Source: Limnoperna fortunei
Taxonomy: Eukaryota; Mollusca; Bivalvia; Mytilida; Modiolidae
Direction of reading: 5' to 3'
Assembly: GCA_944474755.1 (NCBI GenBank)
Contig: OX104113.1
Location: forward strand, 23,440,432 to 23,504,431
Length of the DNA: 64,000 bases
The notes beneath the pieces were generated by a model. It saw only the letters and a program-made list of their open reading frames with translations, ran no database searches and was not told the origin of the DNA. The first letter of the stretch is position 1; each line of letters starts with the position of its first letter. Of the stretch, positions 32,665 to 47,900 are shown piece by piece. A program made the position numbers and the translations under genes.

Positions 32665-35600
32665 CATACATTTCCGGTGGTAGGCCAAATTTTCCTCCCG
32701 TTGTCTATTAACTTGTTTTCTGAGTAAAGTTGAAATATAAACATTCAGTCAAGAGTAAACCATATAATTTTTTAAATGATGCTTCCCCCTTGTTTTGTTT
32801 CAGTTTTTTGCGTATTACAAGTTTTTGTTTGCTTAAGTTGCTATAATGCGTTTTGGCTCGAAAGTGACACATTCAATAATATAAATATTTGCTACCTCCT
32901 TCAAACATGACATTTAAGTACCTACATGTCCACATGTAAATCCGTCATTCAATTAGAACTTACAAGCTACTGAACAAAATATATTGTATTCAATTCTTAG
33001 CTCATCAATTTGACCACAGTGAATGCATAAAAATTACCACCGTCGTTTCTTCATTTGGTATTAAAATGTCGTCATAAACTTTTAAAGAAATAATTGTCAT
33101 TGGGGAAAAACGTGTTCGCAACCTGTTACTGCGATTGAGGTTTATTAGATAAAATATTACTAAATATACAAATGACCTATGTAGAAGGAAATTTCAATAA
33201 AAATAGATTGACATCTACCTGAACAGTTCTTACGGCATCAAAAATGTAAGAAAGCATCAAATATTTTTAAAAAGGTGTGCAATACTTCTCAATGTGACCA
33301 ATCAGGACATACTGACGGGTTTATACACAGTATTTCCAATCAATTGGACAAATCTAGATTGTATAGAAGAATATATTATCTGTACGAAAAAATAAAATGT
33401 TACGACAGTCCAAGTTTTATCTGAAGAAGCCTTCGAATGATAAAGTTTAACCTTATTATTGATGACGCCAATTATCATTTGTATGGTAGCATCCTAATCA
33501 AGTTGCTTTCGACTCGTACTTAATTCAGCCATCCACAGTCCTAACTACAAATTACAAAAAATCTATTTGTACTTGATCTATTATTGAGAAAAACTTGACA
33601 AATGTGTATAACTTTATTGTTTCTTCTTCTAACATTTTTTCAATAAACAAGAACTACATTCATCTACAAAAAAAATTCCTACAACAATAGACAAAAAATA
33701 AAGAAAGCTTTTCAGATTTTGTACATGTTATATAATGTCTTATTTAAATACAACGTTTACAAAATGTCTGTTAAACTTTGAAGACTGTGTGTAATTACTG
33801 AAATTGATACATTTTAACTGCTTTGTTTACGAATAAGCATTATCAATAGATATTTATCATTAGCTACTGAATGTTCAAGAATATAATTAGAAGTTACATA
33901 ACTCCAAAAAAACGAGAAATAAAATCTGTTAAAGGTGATAGTTTGTAATAGTTTTGATAAGTAGGTATTAATGTAGATGTAGAAAACCTGCAAAATATAG
34001 AAGACACTTATTGAACTGAAATATAAGAATCATGTAAAGACTCTAAATGGTTGTGAAAAGGTTGTATGGCCAGCATAGATACTAACATGCAGTAAACAAA
34101 AAACAACCTTGAACTTGACAATGCGAACCTGACAATGATAAACTGATAGCGAAACTTGATAATCCTAGTAATGACTCAATAATTATTCCAATATTAACTT
34201 TTTTATTGTACGACAACATATATTTCGTTGGAAAATTAATAATCGTTAAAGCAAACGTCTGTTGTGTCTTAAACCTGTCTACAGAAGATGACAAGATATT
34301 ATCTTTTGTATGACAATTTTAGAACTAATCACATTCAACGTACATAAAACGTATTCTTATACATTTCTCTCAGTACAGTACAGCGTGTTAAGAATAGTTT
34401 CTTGTAACTTAATAATTAAGAAAAATAAAATGAAAAATTAATAGAGTACCAGCAAGATGTTACAATACCAAAAGTCCATTATAAACAATTTACAGAACAG
34501 GAAAACAAATCACAAAACAACACACGCCAAGAACTCCAGGAAAGGGATGAGATAAACTGAGTCGCAAGTTTATGCTTCATCTGGTATTAGTTTAGAGGGT
34601 ATGTTTGTGGCTTATTTTTTGTCATCCTGTTTTCTTCTTGTTTTTAAGTTTACTTATAGCAATAGCGTTGTAATTATTTAGATTATATTTTTTATTACGC
34701 CTCGGTTTGTTCTGATTTACTTTGCTAGAATTTCTGCTTTTTTGTAATATTTCGAAATATTCCAGGAATTTAGACTCTATAGTATAGCTTGATATATACA
34801 CAAATAAAGTGCTCATGGAGTTTGGATGCAACAATTAAGTGATAATCTGTCACCTATTGATGAGGCAGTAAGCTTACAGATGCTACATAGTCAGGAGCTT
34901 CATATCCTTATTTTAGCGACTTCTTTGTCAACAGCTTTCAAATGTATAGAAAAACATTGTGACGAAGAAGGCCTTAATAGTATTGCAATAGAAATAAATA
35001 CACATTTTGTCGAGCAACTGCTAAGTTACGCCTTAAACGTTTAAAATTTAATATTGGAAAATCAGCATTGTTCCTGTTGTCTTATATTTATGACTTTATA
35101 CGTTTTTTTCGTAGTTGATTGATCGGATCGGAATAAATCTAGATATAAAGCAGATTGCTTTGTATCCATCTAGGTTTTTATATTAAATGTGCTTTTCTTG
35201 TTCTTCAGTGAATTTAAAATAAATCCCTCTATTAGTACAAGTCAAAGAGCAGTACCTAAAAGCAGCTCCTAATGGCTGCTGAAGAATGTTATCATCTACC
35301 TAAACAAATAAGTTGTCTATCAGAAAAACCGGCATTTAAATTATATTCCTTTGTTTTTCAAATTAGAGTGGCGTTTAACAAAATATTCTTTTTCTTGTAA
35401 TAGCGTCTTCTCTACCCCAAGCATATTTTCTAAAATGCATTGCGATATAAAGGGTTTCAGACGCACTTTAAGTTTCGGATTTAGAAAACCGTTATTTGCA
35501 GTATGTAATAAAACAACAGCTTTAATAATTGTACAATATTTTAAAGAATTATTGCGTAAAAAATTTTCAGAAATCAAATCCGATAGATACTATTTATATA

Positions 35601-38600
35601 ATAGGTTTAAGTATGGTAATTTTGGAGACGCTAATGTACACACTACAAAGGAACAACACAAAAAATTTTCAAAGAAGTCTTCCTTTGATGACAGCGGATC
35701 TAATGCAGTGTTCAAACATTGATGCTTTTGAGTTTCTGTTAACTTCCGAGTACAGATTGCATATTGTTCCCATTGACATATCTTTTTACATACACAAACT
35801 GTTTTGATGTCATGCCATCTTTAACGTAAAAATATTGCATAAATATGATCTCTTTTGTATATACCATGTTATCACAACATTTTATTTTTTTTCCTTAATA
35901 ATTGATATTTGCATAATGTGTCTCTGTTGTCGTACTTTTTTCTACGTAAATCTTAAATTAAATTTGTTGGGTGAGCAATGTCCCATAAATCAATCAAATA
36001 TATATTGTTGTCAAAGTCTGATTAAAATATTTAGACATTATTCCATGTTTCACAAAACATCGGATTCTTGTAATTTAATTTTACCAATTTAACGAGTTTT
36101 CTGCAAAGAGATTTATCAGTTTCCAGTAAATATCCATACAAATCAATACCTCGAAGATGGGATAATACAGAACTCAATTAGATAATAACATCTGAGAAAT
36201 TTACATTTAGTTTTGTTTAATTAAAGTTTTTATCTACAAATCGATTAAAAACAGGGCAAATATTGTTGGGAATCAATAAGGAAGAACTCTTTAACCGTGT
36301 TGTAATGCCCAACACGTGTGACGTTTTATAATCCTGTTATGTGCTGTTGGGGTATAATAGTACTAATATTTTAGATGAAGCAGTTTGAAGTCATTTACAA
36401 CAACTGCACATGAAGACAATAACAAAATACCGAACACCAAAGAAACTGTCGAAAAAGACAATCCACAAAAAAAAAGAAACTGGCAAACTCAAGAACCAAC
36501 AACCAAAAATGAAGAAACAACAGCAATGGTTCAGAATTGGTACAAGCGTTTCAAAAGAACCAGGTTTTATTGAATGCAAAATCTCTGTCTTCCATTACTG
36601 CAGTGTGTGAGTTGGTGTGTGGATAAAAAAGGTTGAGTAACATACACCTCTAGTCAATAATACTTGTATGTGCATAGTAATACATATAACGTGTTCAACA
36701 TTTGAATGAAATTATACAATTGTATCATACTGTTCAATATTCAATATACGAAGACCATCCTACGTATACAATTTTAATGCTCGCTTTTACGGTTAAATCA
36801 TTTAAGAAATTAAGATATACAAGTTGAGTCTTTAAAAAGAAACAAATTGATTCTTGTGTGGAAATAAATAAAACATGATAGATGATTTAATTTCTTGGTT
36901 TGAATCATAACACTTCTGAATGGTCATGTAAACTTTTGTCCTCACTTGGAAAAACGATAATATTTTTTAAAATATGAAAAGTATTGAAAAAACCATTATA
37001 ATATATATTAATAGCAGTACGAAACGGTACGACATATTGGTTGTTTAATATTTAATCTTAACAAAATTGTCGGCTAGATAATATTGTGCATAATATACAA
37101 TAAACTATTTCATTAATAAGTTTATTATGAAATCTTTGTTAAAATATACAGAACAAAGTTGGAAAATGTGCCTTTCATTTAATTAGTTTTCTGAAACATG
37201 TCATGCATGTAATGTGGGTAGGAAAAATACCTTAAACCTCTTTCCATTATCATCTCTACCAGGTAAATACAAATGCTTTGCATCATAATTCTACCTCGCA
37301 TTTTGGGAAAAAGCAATAATTTTGTGCATATACAATTTGAGCCGTAGCCGATAGTTATTCGAGATAAATTGTTCTTTGAGAAGTTGAAGAAACTGTGTAG
37401 GACTATTGTGGACGGACGACAATACTAGATTAAAAGAAGCCAAAGTAATAGTTTTACCTTGTCATCATATTGCGTAATATAACCATTTGTGTAGTCTACA
37501 ATGCCCAACACAATTACTTTTGTTCCTTTTACTCTTAATAAGGCCACCTTCACTCCTTGCTTCCGTTATAACTGCAATAAGCTATAATTTACTTCATTCT
37601 TTTTGCTTTTTTTGTTGTAATATTCTCATTATTAAATGATTCAGCCTTCTTAACTTTCCAGTTTGCTATTTTTAAACGATGAATTTTTTCTACTATATGT
37701 CATAGAGACTGCGTAGGATGAGTTCACTATCAAACAAGAATCTATAGAAATACAGTTTATTGTCGTACCTGTGTTTTAAAAACACGTGTCTAAGTGTAGT
37801 CTCCATCTTTTGTTTCTTCTATCCGTATATCCCCACTCCTTGCGAACATAACAATAGAAATCAACTGCAATTTGTCTCCTTCTTTTTAATTTTACAGTTA
37901 TATTGTTATCCTTTTATCATTCAGACAATGGTAGTTTACGTACAAACGGCGATCCTATGAAAATGACAAACACATTTTCTAAATATGTAGAACAAACCAA
38001 AATACATGTATAATGTAAAAAGATTTATTGAAAAATTAAAGTCGTGTAAAGCTAACAAGAATGATGTGTAAATTTAAAAGATCTGCACACAAGTATACTG
38101 ATACAATTTTAACAGCAAAAATATATGCTCTGTACACATGTAAACCATTGCATACATAAAAATTATGAAATTATGAAACCTTTTTTCTTTGGAATGTAAG
38201 TGGTCATTTTTTATTTGCTTATTTAACTATTATATAATAGTATGCTGGGTATTTACCAGTGTGAAAAGATACTTTAAAATTAACATTATGGCACTTTCTT
38301 AAACGCAAAGGAAATAAACGAAAACGTATAATAAAGAATTATTTCAGAAAATATTTAGTATGATAAAAGAAAAATTCAATAGCTTAAGTTTAAAATGCAT
38401 TGTAAGATAACCATCCAGCTTAAGAGCGCATTTAAAAAATCAAGCTGCTGATGACATTAATGTTTACACTATATAGGTTAGGTTTTTTAGGGCGCTGCCA
38501 CTTAGTGGCAGTCACCCTATAGTGATAAGTCAGTTAATCCAAAACTTATCGTTTCCTGGATATCACTTTTTCAATCTTTTGAAGTAATTTTTGATATTTG

Positions 38601-41600
38601 GTGTATGGGTAGATAATATTAAGGCAATGTGTTGCATGCCATAGTTAATGACCTTTGACAATAAATTTTGACCTCAAGGACAGTGGCACCACAATGTAAT
38701 GTATGCGCAAAAATGAAACAAACCAAAAAAAGAACTATAACAAATGTGTAACCGTTAAATTTCCAATAGGAATTTTTAGTGCAATACTGAAATTCGAAGT
38801 TAATATTCAAATTTTTACATAATAATTCCATTTTTAAATGAACCTGCAATCACAATTTGGTTTATAAGTAGTATTAAAAAGTTCTTAATCTAATTTTACA
38901 AAATGCAGAACGCATGAAACAGAGAAAGAGTAACATCAAACATGATTAAGCAACCAATGTCGGAATCAGTTTTTGATTAGATAAAAAAGAAATCTATCAC
39001 TAAAATAATAGATCATTGCAACATTTGGGATCAAACCTACATTCAATAGTCAGAACGAGTATTGAGTTCATGAAGTTGCTTTTCTTAAAAAAGAAATGTG
39101 TCAATATTTATAATTGCTCGACCTTACAGCTTACGTGAATTTAATCTTAAAGCTATATATTTCTGTTTCAAAATCTGTCAACAGCTTTCTCGTGGGTGGC
39201 TCTGTAACAACGCTATGGCGTATGGTGACTGCTGCAACAAAAATAAAACAAAAGCCGGGGCAGCTTGTATATTGCTATCTTTAAGTTACGGAAGCGCGTT
39301 ATGACCTCATTGTATATTTTTTGTTTTTTGAGTTGTCGACTTTATTCTCGAAAATTCTAACCATATTCTTGGAATTATCAACTGTATTCTTTGAATTATC
39401 AACTTTAACCAACTAAAATCTTTAAATTGTCAACTTCAATCTTGAAAACTCCAACTCTATTGTTGGAATATCAACTATCTGCTTTTTTGTTAAACGCTGT
39501 GTACTTGGGTCTCTGTTACCGATGAATCAGATATGTAGTTAAACTTACGTTAAAAGCTTATTGCAATATATTACCTCCAATATGCTGCTCGAGACGTTTT
39601 TAAGTGGAAATATTGGACCTACTAATACTTCTTTGATATTCCTATTCCGTCTCGATCATATCAATACAGGAAACCAAACAATACCGAGACGTGATACAAA
39701 TCGTAAATCAAAGAGACAAACAAATGACAAAAAGCATAAGACAACTACAAAACCAACAACCATGATCGAAAACAAACAGCTAAACAACGATAAGCACAAC
39801 AATTCTATATAAAAAAATTTCCTGAATGCATAGACACTGAGATATCAAATTCATTATGTAACTGCAAACTACCATGCCGGTACTGCTAGAATGTTGGTAC
39901 TCAGAAGGAAAAAATAGCAAATAAGAAAAAAAGTCAGGGAAAGACTACATATCCGGATTCAGAAGAACATACACTACACAAATCAAAATACAGACGCAAT
40001 TACATGTATAACTTTGCGAAATGTCTAATCATATTTTAGAGATAACCTTCCCATTAAGACCAATTAAGTCACATTGACGACCATATAAATTCTGACGTGA
40101 CAACATCAACAACAGTTGACAATCGAAATCAGATCCAGCATAACGTATAAGTTGTGAAAAAAACACCATATGCCGATGCTGCTCAAATGTTGGTAATCGA
40201 TGAACAGGAAGTTGACTATTGGAAAATTGTAGCCATCACATTTGTCTTAGAGATTATTAGTAATTTTCCACAGTCAGTTTCTAGAAGAAGGTCTAGGTTA
40301 GGGGGCAACCAAAGTGTATTGGTGGTGTCTAGCTGGGGTAGATTAAATGCAGGTAGTCACCGAACATATCATTGTTTAGCGACATGACTATATATATAAA
40401 TGTAAAATAAAAAAAACTATGTCTTTTCATTCTTCTTCGATGAGCAGTTTCATATGAGTGCATAAAATTCGGATTTTGATTTCAAAGTCGAAAGCATTCT
40501 CGTTTACAGACAAATACCGGTATTCTTCAAAATTTTCTAGGTGTTGTTCTTACAAACATAGCTTGTATTCCTTTTTAAGTTGTTTGCTGCCTCATTACTA
40601 TTTTAGTAATATTTAGCTTTTTAATTAAGAAAACTTTCTTGGTTGTATTTACCAATGATAGCTTTACAACTGTAAAGTGATAAACATCAGAGTTATTCTA
40701 TGATAAATGTACCATATTTTAATGTATAAAACATGTTTGCATTTTTGCTGATATTTATTTATGAAAAATTGATATAACAGTAAACATACACATATGTAAT
40801 TTTTAAGAGAAAATTTGCATCAATTGGCAATAAATTTAGTTTATCCAAAATGTTCAAACAATAAAAAAGGTTATTGTAAATGGGTCACAGAATCACGAAC
40901 TTCACAATATATATACGGTCTAACTCATTATTCACTGTGCTAGTGAAAAATATTTGCACCTGTAACACTGTGTTTTTATTGTGATAATTTCCACACTTGT
41001 TTACAACAAGGTTATCATTGCATTATTTTATTTTCCTAAGATGAAATTATCGTAAATATTTTGCTTTTAGTTTATCGTTAATATTTTATTGTTTATTAAT
41101 ATTTAATCATATCGGCCACTTCAAACAAAATATATAATTTATGCTGTCAGTATATTTTATTAAAACAAAGAAATGAAATTGTCACCCACTTTCGCTGCAT
41201 TTCATTTTTAATAATGTTATTTTTGCATTGTTATATGTCATTAAAATTTTACAAGACCCTTTCTTCAAATCGTAAGGTTATTAAATTTTGTTAACCCAAC
41301 ACGTTCATTTAACACGTTCAAAACATTTACCAATAAAATACTAATGTTTCTTTAAGTGGTGATCCTACGGGACATAATTAAATTGTACATTCGCGGCAAT
41401 TCAGAATTGTTATGTTTAACTAAGATTTTTATAATTTCTAAAGCGAGTGGGAGCTAAAAAACAAGATGAATAGAAAGTTGATCATTGTTTAAATTTACTG
41501 CCATTACGTTTTAAAACGATTGCAAATTCTAAGCTTTTTCTATTCACAATAGGTAGATTACTTGACCCGCATATGTCATATCTATAAGCCATTAGAGTTC

Positions 41601-44600
41601 TTCGATACCTTAATTACTTCTTTTCCCTTTTTTGTTTTGATTTGATTTTCCTGATTAGACCAAATACGCCTCTGACATATTAGTTTTTTAACATTTTTAT
41701 CTTTTATGACTTTTCATGCAACCAGTATGTCGACCGATGGTTATACTGGCACAATGCCATGATATTCAAGACATGACACTGACCGTAAACTTGTTTTGCT
41801 TATATATATATTTCACATAGCAGAACAACTTCACAATACAAACGGTCCAATTTATTATTCATAAATACAGAATAGAGGACCTATAACCTTGTTGTCATCT
41901 GATTATATGCCATATGTGCAGACCTGGCGAAAGTTTGTTTAATTTTATATTGATAAATTATTATTATAAATATATATGAATGTTTCTAAACTTTTTGTTT
42001 CCACTATCTGCGATAACAGCCCAAACATATAATGAACATCATACCATCATACGGAATATGACAATCTCATGTGATATAGATGAGATAATTGTTGCAATCT
42101 GCATCTGTTTTATATATCTCTGTTTTCTTTTTTTTTTCTGCTCAAGGCATAAATGGTACCGTTGAGCATCCAGTAGATAAAGCTAACGTATTGCAATTGT
42201 TGTCATGTCTGATTTAAACTCAAAATTTTATTTAATGTTTTCTTTATAAATCGAATGTGCGTAATTCAATAACTTTTGTATTCTAATGAGTTTTTTCCTA
42301 AGGAAATAATTTCATATGAGGAAATGTGCTGACAAAAAACCAATAATTAATAAATTTTGGTGATCAACCCGTTATTTGGCATAGTGGTCAACAGCAGTGA
42401 CAGTTTTTGAAAATCGTAAATACCTATCGCAATGTATATGCTGTAAAATCTACACATTGTACGCTGCATCTGCTAGAATTGATGAATGGGAAGTTGACAA
42501 TTGTATAGCTAAAGTTTTGTTGTCCAATCTAGTTTGTAGTTTTCCCGAGTTTTTTACTAGAAGATCTTAGTAGGAGTCCAAAAGTGTATGGCTGTGTTTT
42601 TAATTTCAAACTCGATAGGATGTATAAATGCAAATTAAGCATTGAGGTACAAGGTATCATCAGTAAATCGGAATGTGAAATTAAAGGTGTCTTTTACAGC
42701 AGTCCTTGAATGAAATCAGCGTCTTAAGAGTTAAAAAAACAGGTCAGCGAGGTTTGTAGCTGGAATACCAACAATCTGTTGTACTTCAAACATGACAAAT
42801 ATGTAATCAATTTGAAAATCTAACATTTGACGGACTTAATCTTCAATGATTTTATAATTTGATTTGGAGTCATTGGTGGCAAATTACAATCTGTAATAGC
42901 TGTTTAACAGATATCGTCTCATTCTGTTTTTCTGAGAAAAGAATAGTTTAATACGATTCTTTAAGACATTTTGAAGCTGATGGCAATGTAGAGTGTTAAA
43001 AATCAACGGTTATAATACTGTTCGTCTGGGAAAGAGAATCAGACGACCTTACGATGTTAATGGGGTCATTTGAATTTTAAAATATCCACATACCTTGATG
43101 AGAATACCAGTTTAGCATGTATCAAAAGTATTTTGAAGGCCCCGTTTTATTACCATTATTATATAGGTCAGAAATTTCGATAGACGTTTGGTGGTGCACT
43201 TAGATGATACTACTATAAAACAATGTTTTTATGGATTTTGGTGCAGTTTATGTAGCCAATACAAAAGGGGAAAATCACAATCTTTGAACTTTAATATGGC
43301 GGCAAAAAACAGCAAAACGGATTTATTATTTTCAAGAATCTCGCCTAATAAAGCATTGTCGATGTGTTAATGGCAATATCTGCTGGCTAAAGAACATATT
43401 TTTCATGAATATCGGACATAGTTTTAGTTTCAAGACTTCTGAAGACTGTTTTTTTACTCATCGACCTTCTTAATCTTCTTACTGTTATTTGGATCAATGA
43501 CCTCAAGGCTTTGAAATAGTCAACCTCATTGTCTTACATAATTCTCAATTGACTCCAACAATATTTCAAAGTTAGAATTTCAGTTGATGGATTTAGATTC
43601 ACTGTATTTCTTTCCCGATGAACAAAGTGTTACAGAGGCTTTCATTGTCGACGATGTTCAGATCACTTTTTATCGTGTGATTAAGAATAGGGAATTGTGA
43701 CATGAGCAGTCAAGAGGTTTTACATTGAAGTCATTGATCAAGATATCCTGCAAGTCAGGTTTGCAATCAAGATCCAGGGTGCAATGAGTGTAGTATAGGT
43801 ATAAAAATAATCGGTGGGTTTAAGTTTTGTAGAATACCATATAGCATCTATAACTTTGTTTAAAGAAAAGAAAGAAAGAATCTGGGTTCTTGTGTGCCTG
43901 CCGGTTTGAACAATACGTGATTTCGAGTGTCCAAACAACTACAACTAATCTAAATCGATTAGAAGAAATCTACTGTTACAGCTATCTGGAGACATTCCTT
44001 GCAAAGAATGTGCTTTCAGTGGAGTACAAGTTTGTGCAAATAATGAAGTGTGATGTTTTGGGTTTAAACAAAAAAACTGTAGTGAGCCATTTCTTTATAC
44101 GGGTACATCATGCAACAGTTGTGATGTACAGTAGCGATGACCACGATTACATTTTCGCCTTTCATTGCGATTAACAAGGCCCATAACATTCATATTGCTG
44201 CAACTAGTTAGTACTTTATTGTTCATTGTTCTTTTAGTTAACGATGTCATGTAACTGGACAGAACATGTGCGAATATATTGATATTAATCTAAGTATTTT
44301 TTCGGAAACGACAGTCATCAGAGTGACCGATGTATTTTAAACACCTGTCTTACAAGGTAACACCGTTTGCGGTGTCATCTGGTCAGGGCCTTTTTATACT
44401 AGGCTTCGACCGAGCTAGTATGTCTAAAGTTTTCTTATAAATAAATGCTAAAAACCTACTAGGCGGATGGTGTCATTTAGGACAACATTTCTGCCAGCAG
44501 TGACACCGAGCCAATCGTAGTAAGAAAAATAGCAAAGAAACCGAACAAATAACAAGAGTCGAAAGTCAAAGAATGATTCTGGATTTAGACATAAAATAAT

Positions 44601-44944
44601 TTTAAAAAAGACCTTTTCACATGTGAATATATAGTCATGTAGACCGAATCAATGTTCTTCTTTTCTCTCTTGTCAACAAGCATGACCATATCTAGTGCTG
44701 TGTAGATGAACCTCTATGTTCCTTTGTATATCACTTATATACAGCCACCTCGCGACCACCATTTTATGCATTAATTATATATAAGTATCATATAATATTT
44801 TTTCTTGATAAATCTTGATTGGTCTATTCAATGCGATGTATACCTTGTTCTCAAGAAATGGTGTGATTTTATGTGTTTTATATGTGTTTTATGTTTTTAT
44901 GTCTTTTTGTGCATGATTTGTTGCTTCATGTCTTAACCCGATAA
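32665..44944. other. Intergenic DNA, no gene seen
   Basis: More than 12 kb of AT-rich sequence. Open frames here are short and show no domain, no splice-consistent neighbours and no conserved motif I recognise. Three loosely related blocks near 39870, 40170 and 42460 share phrases such as GATGAACAGGAAGTTGAC, probably an old repeat. Confidence 0.5.
38487..38520. repeat. Short hairpin
   Basis: TAGGG..CTGCCACT and TAGTGGCAG..CCCTA form nested inverted arms with almost no loop. Likely the end of a small mobile repeat. Confidence 0.55.
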
Positions 44945-47900
44945 ATGATTTACCTGAAAATAGCTTCATTCAATGTAAAGAGACTGTCTGATGAAAAGAA
45001 AAGAAGAAACGTTTTTATTTGGCTTAAGGACAAGAATTTAAATATTTATATGCTACAAGAAACATACTTTACCGTAGAAAAGGAAAATCAGATAGAAAGA
45101 GAATGTGGATATAAATGCTTTTTTTCTCATTGCTCATCACAAAGTGCAGGGGTAGCCTTACTTTTTAAGAATAACATTCGATATACAATGTCACTATTGA
45201 TATTTATAGCAGATATATTATTTGTGATGTAGATATGAATCCAGAAAGATTAGTTATTACAAACTTCTATGGATTGAATACTGACAGCCCATTTTTATTA
45301 GATTCGTGTTTTGAAAATATTGATAACCTGAATGACAAACCTCTGATGTGTGGAGGGGACTGGAATTTAGTGTTAGAAGAAATAGATAAAAATGGGGAGA
45401 GAAAAAGTTTGTCTCGACTTAAAAACAGACAAAAGCTCAAATTTTTCATGGAAGGAAACAATTGTAGATGTTTAGAGCACTTTGAATCCAACTTCAGAGA
45501 AGTATACTTGGAGACGAAAAATCTAAATTTACAATGTCGCTTGACTTTTTTTATATCTACGGGTTTATTTAATGTTGTCGTTAACATAGACATGAAATAT
45601 GGCTTCGAAAGTCATTCATTGTTTTAAAATAAAAAATGATAAGTTTGTCAGGGGAAATGATTTTTTAAACTAAACACTGCTTTATTGTTAAATAAAGAAT
45701 ATGTTGAACTCATAAAAAACGTTAGACAATAAAAGAAGATTTTATATAATGACCCCAATTTAAAATGGGAATAAAAAAAAGTGACATTAGAGGTGAAACA
45801 AGTAAATTTCGTCTTTAGGAGCAAATCAAAACAAAACAAGAATTAAATAAATAGAAAACAAATTGTATGAATTTTAAAATGACTCCAATTATGGAAATAA
45901 TAAAGAAAAAAACCAAATATAGTTATTAGAAAATGAACTAAAGATGTTTTATGAAAAAAAGACAGAAGGTGCAATTATCAGGGCAATAGCAAGATGGTTA
46001 AAAGATGCAGAGAAAAATGCTAAATATTTTTTTCAACCTTGAAAAGAGGTATTATCTAAATAGAACTATTCAACAATTAAAAGGCGAAGATTATAAGTTA
46101 TTTTCAGACTTCAATAATATATTATTAGAATAGAGACGATTTTATAAATTCCTTTATTCTATCAATGATTCAGAAACAAACAGTTTAACTGATGACACAA
46201 ATAAATTCTTTTTCCCTGATGATGCAACTACCCCAAACTATGTGAAGATGAGAAACTAAATTGTGAAGGTATTATTACTAAAAAATGAGTGTGTTTTGGC
46301 AATTAAAACATTTAAAAATGGCAAATCCCCAGGTACGGACGGGCTACCAGCAGAGTTTTATAAGATTTTCTGGAATGATGTCATTGATCTTGTTATTGAC
46401 CAAATGTTTAGCTCTCAGATTGAAAAAGGTCCTTCCAATCATTATTTATACAGACCAAACTAACTTTATAAAAGATAGATATATAGGTGATAACATAAAA
46501 AATATTCTTTAAATTATAGAAACAGGGGAAGAAGATATAAAAAAGTCAAGCGACATTGTAAATTTAGATTTTTTGTCTCCAAGATTTAGTTAAAAGCTTT
46601 TACATAAATGTCTGAATTATTTTAATTTTTGTCAATCTTTCCAAAAATTGGTCAATATATTATTTACAAATATATCAAGTAGTGTCCTGAATACAGGATA
46701 CAGTTCTATCAGGTTGTCCTATATCTCCTTATCTTTTCATTTTGAGTGCAGAGGTCCTGGATATCGCCATTAGACGTTCAAAAAACACAAGTTTTAAATA
46801 TCAAAATGTATAATCTAAACTTTCTCAATATGCAGATGATACTCAAATAATTTAAGATGGATCTGAAGAATCCACCAAGAATGCAATTGATCTTCTCAAT
46901 CATTTTTAAAAAATAAGTGGGCTAAAAGTGAATTTAAATAAATCCGAGTTGATACCACTTGGCCATTCAAAAGTAGAAATTTACACACATAACTTTTCAC
47001 CAGGTATAAAAATAACTACAGAAAAAATTAGGTAACTTGGCATCATTATTCCAACAAATGCTCTTAACAAAGATTTGATGCAAATATTATTTTTTTAGAA
47101 AAGAGAAAATAGAAGAAATTATACAAAATTAGCAAAAGAGAGATTCAACACTTTATGTTATACTGACAATTATTAAAGGTTTGATTATTCCACACTTGAC
47201 ATATGTACTGAGCATTTTACATAATCCAGATGATGCTTATCTCAATGATATTGAAATGAAAATTATGCATTTTTGTAGGATAAAAAACCTGAAAAAATAA
47301 GCAAAACTGTATTATATCTAAAAAAATCAGATGGTGGTCTGGATTTAACAGACATAAAAGTTTATGCCAAATCTGTAAAGTTTCAATGGTTATGCAACAT
47401 ATATGATGAAGAATTATGATGCATTTTGGGAACATATGATATGTGCTAGATTTAAGCATTTTCAAGACAACATTTTATGGGAGGGCAATTTAAGTGAACA
47501 TAATGCTCATAGACCAAATATCAACTCCAATCTTAATTGACAAGGATTGCCAGTTTTCCTAACGAAGGTCTGGGTTCTCTCCGGGTACTCCGGCTTCCTC
47601 CCCAAAAAAAAATTGGACGCCATGATATTGCTGAAAAATTGCTGAATGTGGCGTTAAACAATATTCAAACAAACAAACAAACAATAATTTTATCAAGTCA
47701 AAATTCTGGCAGGACATACTTGTTTCGTATTCATCTTTGAATTTTTGATAGTAAAAAACAAAGTCTCAAAATCAGATCTAGTTTGATATAATTCTATTGT
47801 TACCATTATAACAATATACTTTACATTAAAAAATTGTCAGAAAAATGGTATTAAAAACGTAGGTGATTTTCTTGATGCAAATTATAGTCTCCTAACATAT

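Noticed and set aside
34826..36092. Cluster of overlapping open frames of 60-120 codons on both strands
   Set aside because: No recognised motif, no consistent splice sites, and frames overlap on opposite strands; chance in AT-rich DNA is likelier.
36385..36610. Lys/Thr/Gln-rich frames
   Set aside because: Low-complexity translation of an A-rich stretch, open in two plus frames and on the minus strand.
43890..44174. 94-codon plus-strand frame
   Set aside because: No family resemblance, no gene context; not distinguishable from chance.
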